Below are positions 63,953 to 64,000 of a stretch of DNA of 64,000 nucleotides, in pieces. Positions within the stretch are counted from its first letter, which is position 1. Each line of letters starts with the position of its first letter. Origin of the DNA: Muribaculaceae bacterium (GTDB lineage: Bacteria; Bacteroidota; Bacteroidia; Bacteroidales; Muribaculaceae); the NCBI GenBank assembly GCA_023667015.1, contig JAMPAX010000001.1, forward strand, positions 665,051 to 729,050, in the 5' to 3' direction. A program made the translations under genes and the position numbers. Below the pieces are notes generated by a model that was not told where the DNA came from, did no database searches, and saw only the letters and a program-made list of their open reading frames with translations.

Positions 63953-64000
63953 TACTCCCCAATCTCAGACCAGTGAGAGGCGATTATTTGTCAAGGAAGA

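Overview
The window looks like a chromosomal segment of a gut-type Bacteroidales bacterium, possibly near Muribaculaceae, Bacteroides or Prevotella; the genus is my inference. The main evidence is the promoter grammar: many genes are preceded by TTTG (or GTTG/CTTG), 20-21 bases, then TAnnTTTG, which is the Bacteroidetes primary sigma factor signature. Strong Shine-Dalgarno sequences are generally lacking. The gene families agree: DUF5686, DUF4293, a PG_1098/THUMP-like methyltransferase, a fused DAHP synthase/chorismate mutase, an archaeal/eukaryal-type ProRS, DPP IV, an OmpP1/FadL-like porin and an outer-membrane beta-barrel receptor. I saw no rRNA, tRNA, CRISPR, phage or transposase gene.

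Layout. 0-10 kb: tgt (cut by the left edge), a ROK sugar kinase, cutC, a secreted transglutaminase-like protein, an S1/P1 nuclease, then a tight run of an HsdR_N-type nuclease domain, a PcrA/UvrD helicase and nspC. 10-20 kb: an orphan membrane fragment overlapping luxS, lipAB (lipoate synthesis), a flavodoxin/ferredoxin fusion, the leftward run udk-lptB-CPBP protease-holA, mlaEF, and a small secreted protein. 20-30 kb: a repeat-rich gap, alaS, an M23 peptidase, a MerR regulator, an ECF sigma factor, a DUF5686 protein and an NSS transporter. 30-43 kb: a CYTH protein, an L,D-transpeptidase, a DEAD-box helicase, lon, tRNA methyltransferase, two envelope proteins, a THUMP-like methyltransferase, a cell-wall amidase and mlaD. 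43-64 kb: dnaA, a TPR protein, proS, dpp4, an unrecognised membrane protein, miaA, two EptA-like alkaline-phosphatase-fold enzymes, the outer-membrane receptor, a DUF6198/YitT-like protein, DAHP synthase/chorismate mutase and an acyltransferase. Nearly all genes are housekeeping or envelope-related. MlaE/MlaF and MlaD, LptB, the amidase, the M23 peptidase, the L,D-transpeptidase and the EptA-like enzymes all serve envelope building or lipid transport.

The most unusual content is between the genes. I found three families of short non-coding dispersed repeats. Family 1 is about 135 bp with imperfect terminal inverted repeats: three good copies and one degenerate. Family 2 is about 110 bp, a pair of GTGGGTT/AACCCAC hairpins: two copies in opposite orientation. 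Family 3 is about 162 bp, MITE-like, with a strongly conserved core: two full copies and two possible remnants. None encodes a transposase. Some have changed gene ends: the DEAD-box helicase C-terminus lies in a family 2 hairpin, and the orphan membrane ORF before luxS takes its start from a family 1 copy. Separately, a perfect 23-bp hairpin encodes the CYTH protein's last residues, and a degenerate 7-bp repeat array fills the tgt/ROK gap.

Limits: family names come from motif recognition by eye, without database searches. Repeat alignments were done by hand.
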